This document shows, piece after piece, positions 40,911 to 49,056 of a stretch of 64,000 nt of DNA. The stretch's first letter is position 1. Each line of letters opens with the position of its first letter. A model generated the notes under the pieces. It was not told the origin of the DNA. It was given only the letters and a program-made list of their open reading frames with translations, and searched no databases. The DNA is from CADEED01 sp035502995. Its GTDB lineage: Bacteria > Pseudomonadota > Gammaproteobacteria > Steroidobacterales > Steroidobacteraceae. The DNA lies in NCBI GenBank assembly GCA_035502995.1, contig DATJTW010000055.1:28046-92045 (forward strand), written 5' to 3'. The position numbers and the translations under genes were made by a program.

Positions 40911-41846
40911 TCAGACCGAGATGATCCCGGACGCGCCCGCGAGGTGCTGCGTCGTGTGAATGTAGTGATCGACGAGCAGCGCCGCGAACAACCACATCAG
41001 GTAGGTGATCGAGAACCGGAACACCTTCATCGGCAGGTGCGCGCGATCCGACACCTTCAGCTGCCACGCATGCCACAGGAACATGCCGTTCAGCACCAGC
41101 GCCGCCGCGAGATAGATCAAACCACTCATGCCCGTGACGAACGGCATCAGCGTCACCGCCACCAGCAGCACGGTGTACAGCAGCACCTGCAGCCGCGTGA
41201 ACGCGACGCCATGCGTGACCGGCAGCATCGGGATGCCGACCTTCGCGTATTCATCCTTGCGCGCGATCGCCAGCGCCCAGAAATGCGGTGGCGTCCACAC
41301 GAACACGATCAGGAACAACAGCAGCGCATTCGCGTCGACCGAGTTCGTCACCGCGGCCCAGCCGAGCACCGGGGGCGCGGCACCCGCGGCGCCGCCGATC
41401 ACGATGTTCTGCGACGTCGCGCGCTTCAGCCACACGGTGTAGATCACCGCGTAACCGATCAGCGACGCGAACGTGAGGATCGCGGTCAGCGCGTTCACGA
41501 ACGCGAACAACACGCCCATCGACAACGCCGCCAGCACGAACGCGAAGCCGAGCGCCGCGCGCGCCGACAACTTCCCGGTGGGCAGCGGCCGGCGCTTCGT
41601 GCGCGACATCTGCGCGTCGATGCGTTCGTCGAGCACGTGGTTGATGACGGCGGCGCTGGCCGCGGCCAGGCCGACCCCGAGATTGCCGAAGATCAGCGCG
41701 TCCAGCGGCGGCATGCCCGACGACGCCAGCAACGTGCCGACGATCGACGTGAACACGATGAGCATGACGACGCGCGGCTTCGTCAGCTCGTAGAAGCTGC
41801 GCCAGCGAGTCGTGCTGCCGAGGGCGATGGGTTCGGAGGCTGCCAT
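40911..41846 (-). CDS. cyoE: protoheme IX farnesyltransferase (heme O synthase)
   Basis: A 311-aa UbiA-family prenyltransferase that adds a farnesyl chain to heme b. The Asp-rich motif is NHVLDERIDAQMSRT and the second loop IGGAAGAAPPVLGW; seven to nine membrane helices. It lies downstream of ctaA but has its own TAAACT box 10 nt before the ATG. Confidence 0.94.
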   Translation of the reverse strand: MAASEPIALGSTTRWRSFYELTKPRVVMLIVFTSIVGTLLASSGMPPLDALIFGNLGVGLAAASAAVINHVLDERIDAQMSRTKRRPLPTGKLSARAALGFAFVLAALSMGVLFAFVNALTAILTFASLIGYAVIYTVWLKRATSQNIVIGGAAGAAPPVLGWAAVTNSVDANALLLFLIVFVWTPPHFWALAIARKDEYAKVGIPMLPVTHGVAFTRLQVLLYTVLLVAVTLMPFVTGMSGLIYLAAALVLNGMFLWHAWQLKVSDRAHLPMKVFRFSITYLMWLFAALLVDHYIHTTQHLAGASGIISV

Positions 41847-41856
41847 GGGGCGCGGC

Positions 41857-41862
41857 AGTTTA
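41857..41862 (-). promoter_or_regulatory. -10-like box TAAACT for cyoE
   Basis: In the ctaA-cyoE gap, 10 nt before the cyoE ATG (spacer GCCGCGCCCC). Confidence 0.4.
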
Positions 41863-41870
41863 CCCCGGTT

Positions 41871-42887
41871 TCAGCGGAAGTCGGCCACCGGTCGCAGCTG
41901 CCGGTTGAGGAATACCGTGGCTCCTACGAGCAGCGCGGCGCCCGCGTTATGTGCCGCGGCCAGCGGCAACGGGAAGGCGCGCAGCACCATGAAAACCCCG
42001 ATCGACAGCTGCAGGCCCAGCGCCAGCAGCACCAGCACGCCCGCCCGCCGCGGCCCGGGTCCGAGTCCGCGGAACGACGCCAGCACCGCGAGCAGCAGCA
42101 GCAGGGTGGCGACCAGCGCCCCGACGCGATGCGTGAAATGGATGGCGACGCGCGCCGGGTGGTCGAGCACCCCGCCGGCGTAGTTGATGCCGAGGCCATG
42201 CCACAACACGAACGCGTCGCGGAAGTTCGCCTCCGGGATCCACTGGTCCTGGCACTTCGGCACGTCGGGGCAGGCGACCGCGGCGTAGTTGCTGCTGGTC
42301 CAGCCCCCGAGCCATACCTGGATCGCCAGTGCGCCGAGCGCCATGCCGGCCCACAGCCGCGCGCGCGTGCCGCCCTCGGCCACGATGTTCCCGGCCAGCA
42401 CGCTGCGCCCGTCGACCGGCCGCGTGCGCGCGCGCAGCGACAGCCACAACCACAGCAGCAACGCGAAAGTAGTTAGTCCGCCGACCAGGTGCCCGGTGAC
42501 GATCAGCGGCTTCAGCAGCCAGGTCACCGTCAACATGCCGAGGATGCCCTGGAACACCACCAGCAGCAGCAGCGCGATCGCGAACCACACGCTGACGCCG
42601 GGCTCGCGCCGCGCGCGGATCGAGAACGCCGCGATGACGACGATGATCAGCCCCAGCGTGCTCGCCGCGTAGCGATGGATCATCTCCGTCCACGCCTTGC
42701 GCACGTCGGCGTCCGTCGCGTAATGCTCGGCCGAGCCCGTTGGCGCGACGTGGCCGAAACAGCCCGGCCAGTCCGGACAGCCAAGCCCCGAATCCGACAG
42801 GCGCGTGTAGCCGCCGAGCACGACGACGCCGAAGCACAGCAGCGCGCCTAACAACGCCAGCCGCCGGATCCAGATCACTTCTTTCAT
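41871..42887 (-). CDS. ctaA: heme A synthase (CtaA/COX15)
   Basis: A 338-aa membrane enzyme that oxidises heme O to heme A for cytochrome oxidase. Eight helices; conserved SDSGLGCPDWPGC near the N-terminus, HRYAASTLG and the C-terminal HFTHRVGALVATLL with heme-ligand histidines. A Cys pair (ACPDVPKC) sits in a periplasmic loop. It follows the thiol-type assembly gene with a 7-nt gap. Confidence 0.94.
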   Translation of the reverse strand: MKEVIWIRRLALLGALLCFGVVVLGGYTRLSDSGLGCPDWPGCFGHVAPTGSAEHYATDADVRKAWTEMIHRYAASTLGLIIVVIAAFSIRARREPGVSVWFAIALLLLVVFQGILGMLTVTWLLKPLIVTGHLVGGLTTFALLLWLWLSLRARTRPVDGRSVLAGNIVAEGGTRARLWAGMALGALAIQVWLGGWTSSNYAAVACPDVPKCQDQWIPEANFRDAFVLWHGLGINYAGGVLDHPARVAIHFTHRVGALVATLLLLLAVLASFRGLGPGPRRAGVLVLLALGLQLSIGVFMVLRAFPLPLAAAHNAGAALLVGATVFLNRQLRPVADFR

Positions 42888-42894
42888 GCCCGGC

Positions 42895-43482
42895 TCAACC
42901 GATGTGCGACAGCTTGAGCAGCTTCTTGAGGTCGCTCAGCAGGTCCTTGGAGGTGGTCTGTCTGCCGTCGTGCCGCATCATCAGGTTGCCGAGCGGATCG
43001 ACGATGAACAGCGACGTGGCGCGTTCCGGCGGGAACTGCGCCAACAGGGCCTGCGCCCCGGGCGCCGACGCGTCGAGCACGATCATGCCGTCGTGCTCGG
43101 TCTTGAAGTACTCGTTCGCGCAGCAGTTGCCGGTGGCGAGGAACACGCGCTGCACGCGCGTCATCTCGTTGTTCAGCGAGAGCCGCGACTGGCGCTCGTA
43201 GACCAGCGCCGTGCGGCAGTCCGCGTCGCAGGCGCCGTCGCCTATATATAAGAGTGTCCACTTGTCGGCGAAAACGGCCGCATCCGCGGGCGTGCCGTCG
43301 ACATGGCGCAGACCGGCCACGACCAGCGGCCGCGCCGGCGTGATCAGCGTGCCCTTGCTCGACGAACCCGCCGGCCGCCACAGCTGGCCGTAGTACAGCG
43401 CGAACGCCACCACCACGGGCAGCAGGAACATCGCCGCGACGATCAGCAATTTGCGTCGCCCGCGGCGGCGAGTCTCATCCAT
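42895..43482 (-). CDS. membrane-anchored thioredoxin-like cytochrome oxidase assembly protein (SCO-like)
   Basis: A 195-aa protein with one N-terminal anchor (LLIVAAMFLLPVVVAFALYY) and a periplasmic thioredoxin-like domain. The Cys pair GACDADCRTA (CxxxC) matches the copper-binding pair of SCO1/SenC proteins, though the downstream histidine typical of SCO is not obvious; a second pair GNCCAN is unusual. It overlaps SURF1 by one base. Likely a copper or thiol factor for the CuA centre. Confidence 0.75.
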   Translation of the reverse strand: MDETRRRGRRKLLIVAAMFLLPVVVAFALYYGQLWRPAGSSSKGTLITPARPLVVAGLRHVDGTPADAAVFADKWTLLYIGDGACDADCRTALVYERQSRLSLNNEMTRVQRVFLATGNCCANEYFKTEHDGMIVLDASAPGAQALLAQFPPERATSLFIVDPLGNLMMRHDGRQTTSKDLLSDLKKLLKLSHIG

Positions 43483-44219
43483 CAGGACACCTTGCGAAAA
43501 TTGAGGCCGAAGTAGAGCACGAGCAGCACGAGCGCAAAACCCCACCACTGGATCGCGTACGAGAAGTGGCGGTCCGGCGCGAGACCCGGCGGCGACCATT
43601 CGCGCGCGAAGCCGTCGCCAGCGCCGGACATCAGCACGAGACGTCGCGCGATGGGTTCGCGCAGCGCGGACTGCAATTCTTCGTGCGACGGAAAAGCCGT
43701 GAGCTTGGGCCAGTTCGCATCCGCGGCCGGCGGCGCGCGTCCGCTCGCGAGTCCCGGCGACGGCAGTTCGTCGAGTCGGCCGATGATGGTGACTTCACTC
43801 TCCACCGACTCGCGCGGCAGCGAAATGTCGGGCAGCCGATCGCGATAGCCGAGGAACGGCACCCAGCCGCGGTTCACGAGGATGCGCCGGCCGTCGGCCA
43901 TCGCGAACGGCGTCAACACCTCGTAGCCGACCTCGCCCTTGAAGAAGCGGTTGTCGAGCAGGAACTGGTGCTGGCCGTCGAAGCGGCCGCGCAGGCGGAT
44001 CATCTGGTAACGCGGCGCGGTGTCGAGATGCGCGGGCGCGTCGACGGGAGGTTGTGTGGTGGCGCGGTCGAACTCGGCCCAGGCGAGTTGTTTGGCTTCG
44101 CCGCGATGCCATTGCCAGCGCCCCAGGCTCACGAAACTCGCGAGCAGCAGGACGGTGACGAGGGTCATCGCCCAGTGCGGCGCGAAGACCCTCCCGAACG
44201 CGGAAAATCGGATCGGCAT
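43482..44219 (-). CDS. SURF1 family cytochrome oxidase assembly protein
   Basis: A 245-aa inner-membrane protein with the SURF1 topology: N-terminal helix (WAMTLVTVLLLASFVSLGRWQ with the GRWQWHR motif), periplasmic domain (ILVNRGWVP) and C-terminal helix (YAIQWWGFALVLLVLYF). It helps heme A insertion into CoxA. It starts the minus-strand assembly cluster. Confidence 0.92.
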   Translation of the reverse strand: MPIRFSAFGRVFAPHWAMTLVTVLLLASFVSLGRWQWHRGEAKQLAWAEFDRATTQPPVDAPAHLDTAPRYQMIRLRGRFDGQHQFLLDNRFFKGEVGYEVLTPFAMADGRRILVNRGWVPFLGYRDRLPDISLPRESVESEVTIIGRLDELPSPGLASGRAPPAADANWPKLTAFPSHEELQSALREPIARRLVLMSGAGDGFAREWSPPGLAPDRHFSYAIQWWGFALVLLVLYFGLNFRKVS

Positions 44220-44229
44220 GGGGGCGGGG

Positions 44230-44237
44230 AGTATAAA
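44230..44237. promoter_or_regulatory. overlapping divergent -10 boxes
   Basis: The octamer AGTATAAA reads TATAAA on the plus strand (44232-44237, 9 nt before ATG 44247) and TATACT on the minus strand (44235-44230, 10 nt before ATG 44219). Four bases are shared. Confidence 0.55.
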
Positions 44238-44246
44238 GTGCGCCCC

Positions 44247-44459
44247 ATGGAACCCATCAAAATCCTGATCATCGTCGTCCTCTTCGCCATCGTCGGCAGC
44301 CTCGGGAGCGCGCTTTTCCACCTCTCCAAGGGCCAGGGCGACTCGAAAAAGATGGTCAAGGCGCTGTCCGTGCGCATCGGCCTCTCGCTGGCCCTGTTCA
44401 TTCTGTTAATGCTCGCCTGGTACACCGGCCTGATTTCGCCGCACGGCGGGCCGCGCTGA
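44247..44459 (+). CDS. twin-transmembrane protein, DUF2909 family
   Basis: A 70-aa protein with two helices (ILIIVVLFAIVGSLGSALFHL and LSLALFILLMLAWYTGLI), joined by KGQGDSKKMVKALSVRIG, the DUF2909 pattern. In many gammaproteobacteria this gene lies between coxC and SURF1, as an oxidase-linked protein. Here it is divergent from SURF1. Confidence 0.85.
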   Translation: MEPIKILIIVVLFAIVGSLGSALFHLSKGQGDSKKMVKALSVRIGLSLALFILLMLAWYTGLISPHGGPR

Positions 44460-44465
44460 AGGTCC

Positions 44466-44494
44466 TTGCCGACGCGTTGCCGACCCGCTACATT
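44466..44494 (+). promoter_or_regulatory. promoter TTGCCG-17-TACATT of the asd leader
   Basis: TTGCCG at 44466-44471 and TACATT at 44489-44494 with ideal spacing. Transcription would start near 44501, so the leader ATG at 44504 is nearly the first codon. Confidence 0.55.
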
Positions 44495-44503
44495 GCGCGC
44501 CCC

Positions 44504-44584
44504 ATGATTCGCTCCATGACGAAAATCAGCACGAAAAAAGGCACGAAGACCAAGCCCGTAGGGGCCTTGGGTTGCTGCGCGTAA
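44504..44584 (+). CDS. putative Thr/Lys-rich leader peptide of asd
   Basis: A 26-codon ORF whose middle reads MTKISTKKGTKTKP: four Thr, five Lys and two Ile in a short run, all end products of the aspartate-semialdehyde pathway. It ends in GALGCCA. The last third of the ORF (44561-44571) can pair with the left arm of the terminator just before asd, so ribosome position could decide readthrough. No Shine-Dalgarno; the message appears leaderless. Confidence 0.6.
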   Translation: MIRSMTKISTKKGTKTKPVGALGCCA

Positions 44585-44602
44585 TCGAGACGAACAGGAA
44601 CA

Positions 44603-44642
44603 CCCGAAGGCCCCGCGAGGCGAAATCCCGCGGGGCCTTTTT
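44603..44642 (+). terminator. attenuator upstream of asd
   Basis: Terminator: GGCCCCGCG (44609-44617) and CGCGGGGCC (44629-44637), then TTTTT. Competing antiterminator: GGGGCCTT (44561-44568) with AAGGCCCC (44607-44614), extended by GGG/CCC after a bulge. It lies between the leader ORF and the asd ribosome site. Confidence 0.75.
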
Positions 44643-44660
44643 CATTTGGAGACACCGACA

Positions 44661-45677
44661 ATGACGAACAAGACTCCTGTCGTAGCGATCGCCGGCGCCA
44701 CCGGCGCCGTGGGCGTCGAGCTCATGGCCTGCCTCGAGCAGCGCAAGTTCCCCCTCTCCGAGCTGCGCCTGCTGGCCTCGGCGCGCTCCGCCGGGAAGAA
44801 AATGAAATTCCGCGGCGCGGACGTCGCCGTTCAGGAGCTGACGGATGACAGCCTGAAGGGCGTCGACATCGCTCTGTTCTCCGCGGGTGGCGCGCAATCG
44901 AAGCGCTTCGCGCCGGCGGCCGTGAAGGCGGGTGCGGTGGTCGTCGACAATTCGTCGGCGTTCCGCATGGACGCGAACACGCCGCTGGTCGTGCCGGAGA
45001 TCAACTCGGGCGAGCTCAAGAAGCACAACGGCATCATCGCGAATCCGAACTGCGTGGCCATCGTGGCGGCGACGCCGCTGTGGCCGATCCACCAGGTGCG
45101 CCGCATCGAGCGCATCACGATGTCTACCTACCAGGCCGCATCGGGCGCCGGCGCCGCCGCGATGGAAGAGCTCAGCGAATCGACGAAGGCCTTCCTCGAA
45201 GGCCGTTCGTACACGCCGAAGGTCCTGCCGCATCCGTACGCGTTCAACGTGTTCTCGCACAACACGAAAGTGGATCCGGAGACGGGCTACAACGAGGAAG
45301 AGACCAAGGTCATGCAGGAGACGCGCAAGATCTTCGGCGAGCCGAACCTGCGCGTGACGGCGACCTGCGTGCGCGTGCCGGTGCTGCGCGCGCATTGCAT
45401 CGCGCTGAACATCGAGCTGGATGCGCCGCTGTCGGTGGCCGAGGCCCGCGCGATCCTGTCGAAGGCGCCGGGCGTGCGCGTGGTCGACGAGCTCGAGAAG
45501 AACTACTTCCCGATGCCGGTCGACGCGAGCGGCAAGGACGACGTGCTGGTCGGGCGCATCCGCAAAGACGTCAGCGATCCGAGCGGCAAGACGCTGGCGC
45601 TGTTCGTTGCCGGCGATCAGCTGCGCAAGGGCGCGGCGTTGAACGCGGTGCAGATCGCGGAGCGGTTGTTGGCGTAA
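44661..45677 (+). CDS. asd: aspartate-semialdehyde dehydrogenase
   Basis: NADPH-dependent reduction of aspartyl phosphate to aspartate semialdehyde, the branch point to Lys, Thr, Met, Ile and diaminopimelate. At 338 aa it has the usual length. GATGAVG at residue 10 binds NADP, the catalytic Cys is in NPNCVAI, followed by TYQAASGAG and the His region RVPVLRAHC. ATG 44661 follows TTGGAG; TTG 44646 is in frame but lies at the terminator. Confidence 0.96.
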   Translation: MTNKTPVVAIAGATGAVGVELMACLEQRKFPLSELRLLASARSAGKKMKFRGADVAVQELTDDSLKGVDIALFSAGGAQSKRFAPAAVKAGAVVVDNSSAFRMDANTPLVVPEINSGELKKHNGIIANPNCVAIVAATPLWPIHQVRRIERITMSTYQAASGAGAAAMEELSESTKAFLEGRSYTPKVLPHPYAFNVFSHNTKVDPETGYNEEETKVMQETRKIFGEPNLRVTATCVRVPVLRAHCIALNIELDAPLSVAEARAILSKAPGVRVVDELEKNYFPMPVDASGKDDVLVGRIRKDVSDPSGKTLALFVAGDQLRKGAALNAVQIAERLLA

Positions 45678-45724
45678 GCTCACGCAAAGTGGCCCGATTG
45701 ATAGTCGTTCAACGAGGTGGCCGG

Positions 45725-46150
45725 ATGAAACACGAACTGTCGGACGATGATCGTGCGTTTCGCGAGGCATTCGAAGCGGGCGCCTTTGCGCCCGCCGATT
45801 TCTCGCACCGCGCCCACGTGCGCCTCGCGTACGTCTACCTCGCGGGCAGCGACGTCGACACGGCGGTCGCGAACATGCGCGCCGCGCTGGTCGCCTTCCT
45901 CGCGCACCACGGCATCCCCGCCGCGAAGTATCACGAGACGCTGACGCGCGCCTGGGTCCTCGCGGTCCACCACTTCATGCACCGCTCGCCGGAAGCGGCC
46001 GACGCCGACGACTTCGTCGCGCGCAACCCGCTGCTGCTCGACACGAAGATCATGCTAACTCACTACTCGGCATCGCTGCTGTTCTCGGACGCGGCGCGCG
46101 CCGCGTTCGTCGAGCCGGATCTCGACCCGATCCCGCGACACGCGGCCTGA
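45725..46150 (+). CDS. soluble helical protein, unknown function
   Basis: A 141-aa protein. His-rich helical segments FSHRAHVRLAYVYLAGSD, FLAHHGIPAAKYHETLTRAW and VLAVHHFMHR suggest a metal- or heme-binding helical bundle, but I do not recognise the family with confidence. ATG 45725 has GAGGTGG upstream. It lies 13 nt before lgt. Confidence 0.75.
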   Translation: MKHELSDDDRAFREAFEAGAFAPADFSHRAHVRLAYVYLAGSDVDTAVANMRAALVAFLAHHGIPAAKYHETLTRAWVLAVHHFMHRSPEAADADDFVARNPLLLDTKIMLTHYSASLLFSDAARAAFVEPDLDPIPRHAA

Positions 46151-46163
46151 GATCCGATCCCGC

Positions 46164-47051
46164 ATGGCCTTTCCGTACCTGACCGACATCTTCCACGCGC
46201 TGGACCTGAATTTCACGCTGCCGCTGCCGACGTTCGGCCTGCTGGTCGGCACCGCCTTCTTCACCGGCCGCTGGCTGGCCAGCGTCGAAGCGCGCCGGCT
46301 GATGCCGACCGTCGATCCCGAGTTGATGGGCAACGTCTGCATCGTCGGCTTCCTCTCGGGCCTGGTCGGCGCGCGCATCTTCCACCTGCTCGAATATCCG
46401 CGCGAGTTCCTCGCGCACCCGATCGAGATGCTGACGTCGCGCGCCGGCTTCACGATCTTCGGCGGCCTGATCATCGGCCTCGCGGTCGCCGCCTGGTACG
46501 GCCGGCGCAAGGGCGGTTCGATCCCGCTGATGCTCGACGCCGCGGCGCCGGGGCTGATGCTGGCGTACGCGATCGGCCGCGTCGGCTGCCAGATCTCGGG
46601 CGACGGCGACTGGGGCATCGAGGTGACGTCGCCCGCCCCGTCGTGGCTGCCGGACTGGCTTTGGGCACAGACCTACGACGGCAACATCGCCGGCGCGACG
46701 ATCCCGCCGCCGGGCGTGTATCCCACGCCCATCTACGAGACGCTGATGTCGCTGGCGGCGTTCGCGATCCTGTGGCGGCTGCGCAAGCGGCTGCACGCGC
46801 CGGGCTGGCTGTTCGGGGTCTATCTACTGCTGGCGGGCATCGAGCGCCTGCTGGTGGAGTTCATCCGCGTGAACTCGACGTACACGCTGTTCGGCGTGCA
46901 GGTGACGCAGGCGCAGCTGATCGCCACGGGCTGCATCGTTGCGGGCCTGGTGCTGATCCGGCAGCGCCGCCGCCCCGCCGAACCGGCGGCCGCGGCCAAC
47001 GCGGCCGCTACGGCGCCGCCGCCACCGGCGCCGACGCAGCGCGCGGAATAG
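46164..47051 (+). CDS. lgt: prolipoprotein diacylglyceryl transferase
   Basis: Inner-membrane enzyme (295 aa) that adds diacylglycerol to the lipobox Cys, needed for the many lipoproteins in this window. Seven helices; the signature IGRVGCQISGDGDWG replaces the usual GRIGNFINGE form, as in the divergent Lgt subgroup. The C-terminal 25 residues are Ala/Pro-rich and lie in the overlap with the convergent M28 gene. Confidence 0.88.
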   Translation: MAFPYLTDIFHALDLNFTLPLPTFGLLVGTAFFTGRWLASVEARRLMPTVDPELMGNVCIVGFLSGLVGARIFHLLEYPREFLAHPIEMLTSRAGFTIFGGLIIGLAVAAWYGRRKGGSIPLMLDAAAPGLMLAYAIGRVGCQISGDGDWGIEVTSPAPSWLPDWLWAQTYDGNIAGATIPPPGVYPTPIYETLMSLAAFAILWRLRKRLHAPGWLFGVYLLLAGIERLLVEFIRVNSTYTLFGVQVTQAQLIATGCIVAGLVLIRQRRRPAEPAAAANAAATAPPPPAPTQRAE

Positions 47052-48669
47052 CCCGGAACACGCTGTCCTTCTTCCATGCCGGCGCCTGCGGCGCGTTGGC
47101 GACGCGCAGCGCGATCCGCTGCATCACCTCGGCGTACGTGCCGACCGCGCCGAAATCCACGGGCTGCGCGAGATCGTCGCCCGGCGCGTGGTACCGCTCC
47201 TTGAACCACTGCGCATCGATCTTCGCCTCGGGCGAATCCGGTAGATAGCCCACCTTCAGCGCCAGCGACGGCACGCCGACGCGGATGAAGCTGTACTGGT
47301 CGCTGCGGATGAAGCGGTTGCGCTGCGGCTGCGGATCCGACTGCACGCGCAGGCCGAGCTCGGCGGCCACGGCGCGCGCGTCACCGCCCAGCGTGGACTC
47401 GTCGAGGCCGAACACCAGCAGGTGACGCATGGGGTACAGCGGCAGGAACATGTCGCTGTTGATGTCGGCGACGAGGTTCATGCCGTTGCCGGGATGTTCG
47501 GCGAATGCGCGCGATCCGAGCAGGCCGAGCTCCTCGGCCGTCACGGCGGCAAAGGCGATCGAGCGCTTCGGTTTTTCGCCGGCACTCTGCAGGTGGCGCG
47601 CGACGTCGATCAGCGTGGCGACGCCGGAGGCATTGTCCATCGCGCCGTTGTGCAGGCGATCGCCCTCGCCCTCCTCGGCGATGCCGAGATGATCGAGATG
47701 CGCGGACAACGCGACGGTTTCCTTCGCGAGCACCGGATCCGATCCCTTCAGCACGCCGATGACGTTCTCCGACGTCACGAACTTCGAGTCGGTGGCGATC
47801 GTGGCGCGCAGCCGCACCTTCAGATCGAAATGCGGCAGCGCCACGCCCTTCTGCAGCTTGTCGAGCAACGCCTTGTCCGTGAACTCCGTACCTTCGAGCA
47901 GGCGGGCGAAGCGCGCGGGATTCAGCCCGGCATAGATCTGCATGCCGGGAAACAGGTCCGCCGCCGGCGGCGCGAGCCGCATCTGCGGTTCGTTGCGCTG
48001 CGCGGCGATGCGATCCCACGACAGGTCCATCGCGAACGGATTCGGAATCGCCATCACGCCGACCGCACCCGCGGCGCGGAACTGCTTCCAGCGCTCCGGT
48101 GCGGAGCCGAAATGCGCGCCGGCCGCGCCGGGCACGGATTTCGGCGCGGAATTGAAGAACACGACGACCTTGCCCTTCAGATCGAGACCCGCCAGGTCGT
48201 CGTGGCGGTACTGCGGCAGGCGCAGGCCGTTGCCGACGAACACCAGCGGCGCCTCGAGATGCGGCGCGACGTTGCCGCGCAACGAGAGCACCGCGTCGTC
48301 GCCGAACTTCAGCGGCTCGACGCCGCGCGGCGTCACCAGCGCGAGACTCGAGTCGGCTTCGCGCACGGTGCGCGATTCGAGATGCACGGGCTGGAACCAG
48401 CCGCCGTCGCCGCCCGGCGCCAATCCGGCGGCCTCGAACTGCTTCGCCACGTATTCGGCAGCGCGACGATGACCGGGCGTCCCGGCGCGGCGGCCCTCCA
48501 TGTCGTCGTCGGCCAGGACCTTCACGTCTTCCCAGGCGCGCTGGCCGCGCGCGGCGAAATCCTGCGCGGTGGCGGGCGAAACGGCCTGCGGTGCAGCCGC
48601 GGCCGCCAGCGCGAGAACGGTGCCGGCCGTGCCGGCAACTGCGAGCCAACCTGTCATTCTTCTTCTCAT
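47008..48669 (-). CDS. M28 family zinc aminopeptidase, exported
   Basis: A 553-aa secreted peptidase with signal peptide (LAVAGTAGTVLALAAAAAP) and a PA (protease-associated) insert around residues 140-260. Zinc-site motifs in order: SAHLDHLG, DNASGVATLI, EELGLLGS and a late YHAPGDD, as in M28 aminopeptidases. It probably trims N-terminal residues from peptides in the periplasm. The last 44 nt overlap lgt. Confidence 0.9.
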   Translation of the reverse strand: MRRRMTGWLAVAGTAGTVLALAAAAAPQAVSPATAQDFAARGQRAWEDVKVLADDDMEGRRAGTPGHRRAAEYVAKQFEAAGLAPGGDGGWFQPVHLESRTVREADSSLALVTPRGVEPLKFGDDAVLSLRGNVAPHLEAPLVFVGNGLRLPQYRHDDLAGLDLKGKVVVFFNSAPKSVPGAAGAHFGSAPERWKQFRAAGAVGVMAIPNPFAMDLSWDRIAAQRNEPQMRLAPPAADLFPGMQIYAGLNPARFARLLEGTEFTDKALLDKLQKGVALPHFDLKVRLRATIATDSKFVTSENVIGVLKGSDPVLAKETVALSAHLDHLGIAEEGEGDRLHNGAMDNASGVATLIDVARHLQSAGEKPKRSIAFAAVTAEELGLLGSRAFAEHPGNGMNLVADINSDMFLPLYPMRHLLVFGLDESTLGGDARAVAAELGLRVQSDPQPQRNRFIRSDQYSFIRVGVPSLALKVGYLPDSPEAKIDAQWFKERYHAPGDDLAQPVDFGAVGTYAEVMQRIALRVANAPQAPAWKKDSVFRAIPRAASAPVAAAP

Positions 48670-48687
48670 GGGCGACTCCGTCGGATG

Positions 48688-49056
48688 CTAGAACGCGCGG
48701 TGTTCGACCTCGGTGGCCGCGAAGAACCGCTGCGTGAAATCGAGTGCATTCTTCTCGTCGAACTTCTTGCACGTGAACAACACGACGGCGAAGAACCGCC
48801 GCTTGCTCCACACGTACAGCGAGATGCCGGAATCGATCAGCGGGATGAACGCGTCGAAGCCCTCGTTCTCGTCCTTGCCGGCGCCGCCAGGCGCGTGGAC
48901 GATCGGGCTGCCGTAGGTGCGCAGCCCGAGATGCGCGGCGATGTCCACGAGGTACCGCTCGACGTCGGCCTGCGCGATCTCGCGATCGAAGAGACCCTCC
49001 ATCAGCAGCCGCTGCCGCGTGATGTCGGGCGCCAGGTCGCGCATCGAATCGTTCAC
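48688..49056 (-). CDS. S-adenosylmethionine decarboxylase-like protein
   Basis: A 122-aa protein from GTG 49056, overlapping the leuA stop (GTGA). The layout RQRLLMEGLF, then IDSGISLYVWSKRRFFAVVLFTCKKFD resembles the SpeH fold (ESHISIHTWPE, then AAVDIFTC). The processing Ser may be kept in DSG but the adjacent His is replaced by Gly. Whether it self-cleaves to form pyruvoyl is unclear. The link to leucine synthesis is unexplained. Confidence 0.6.
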   Translation of the reverse strand: MNDSMRDLAPDITRQRLLMEGLFDREIAQADVERYLVDIAAHLGLRTYGSPIVHAPGGAGKDENEGFDAFIPLIDSGISLYVWSKRRFFAVVLFTCKKFDEKNALDFTQRFFAATEVEHRAF

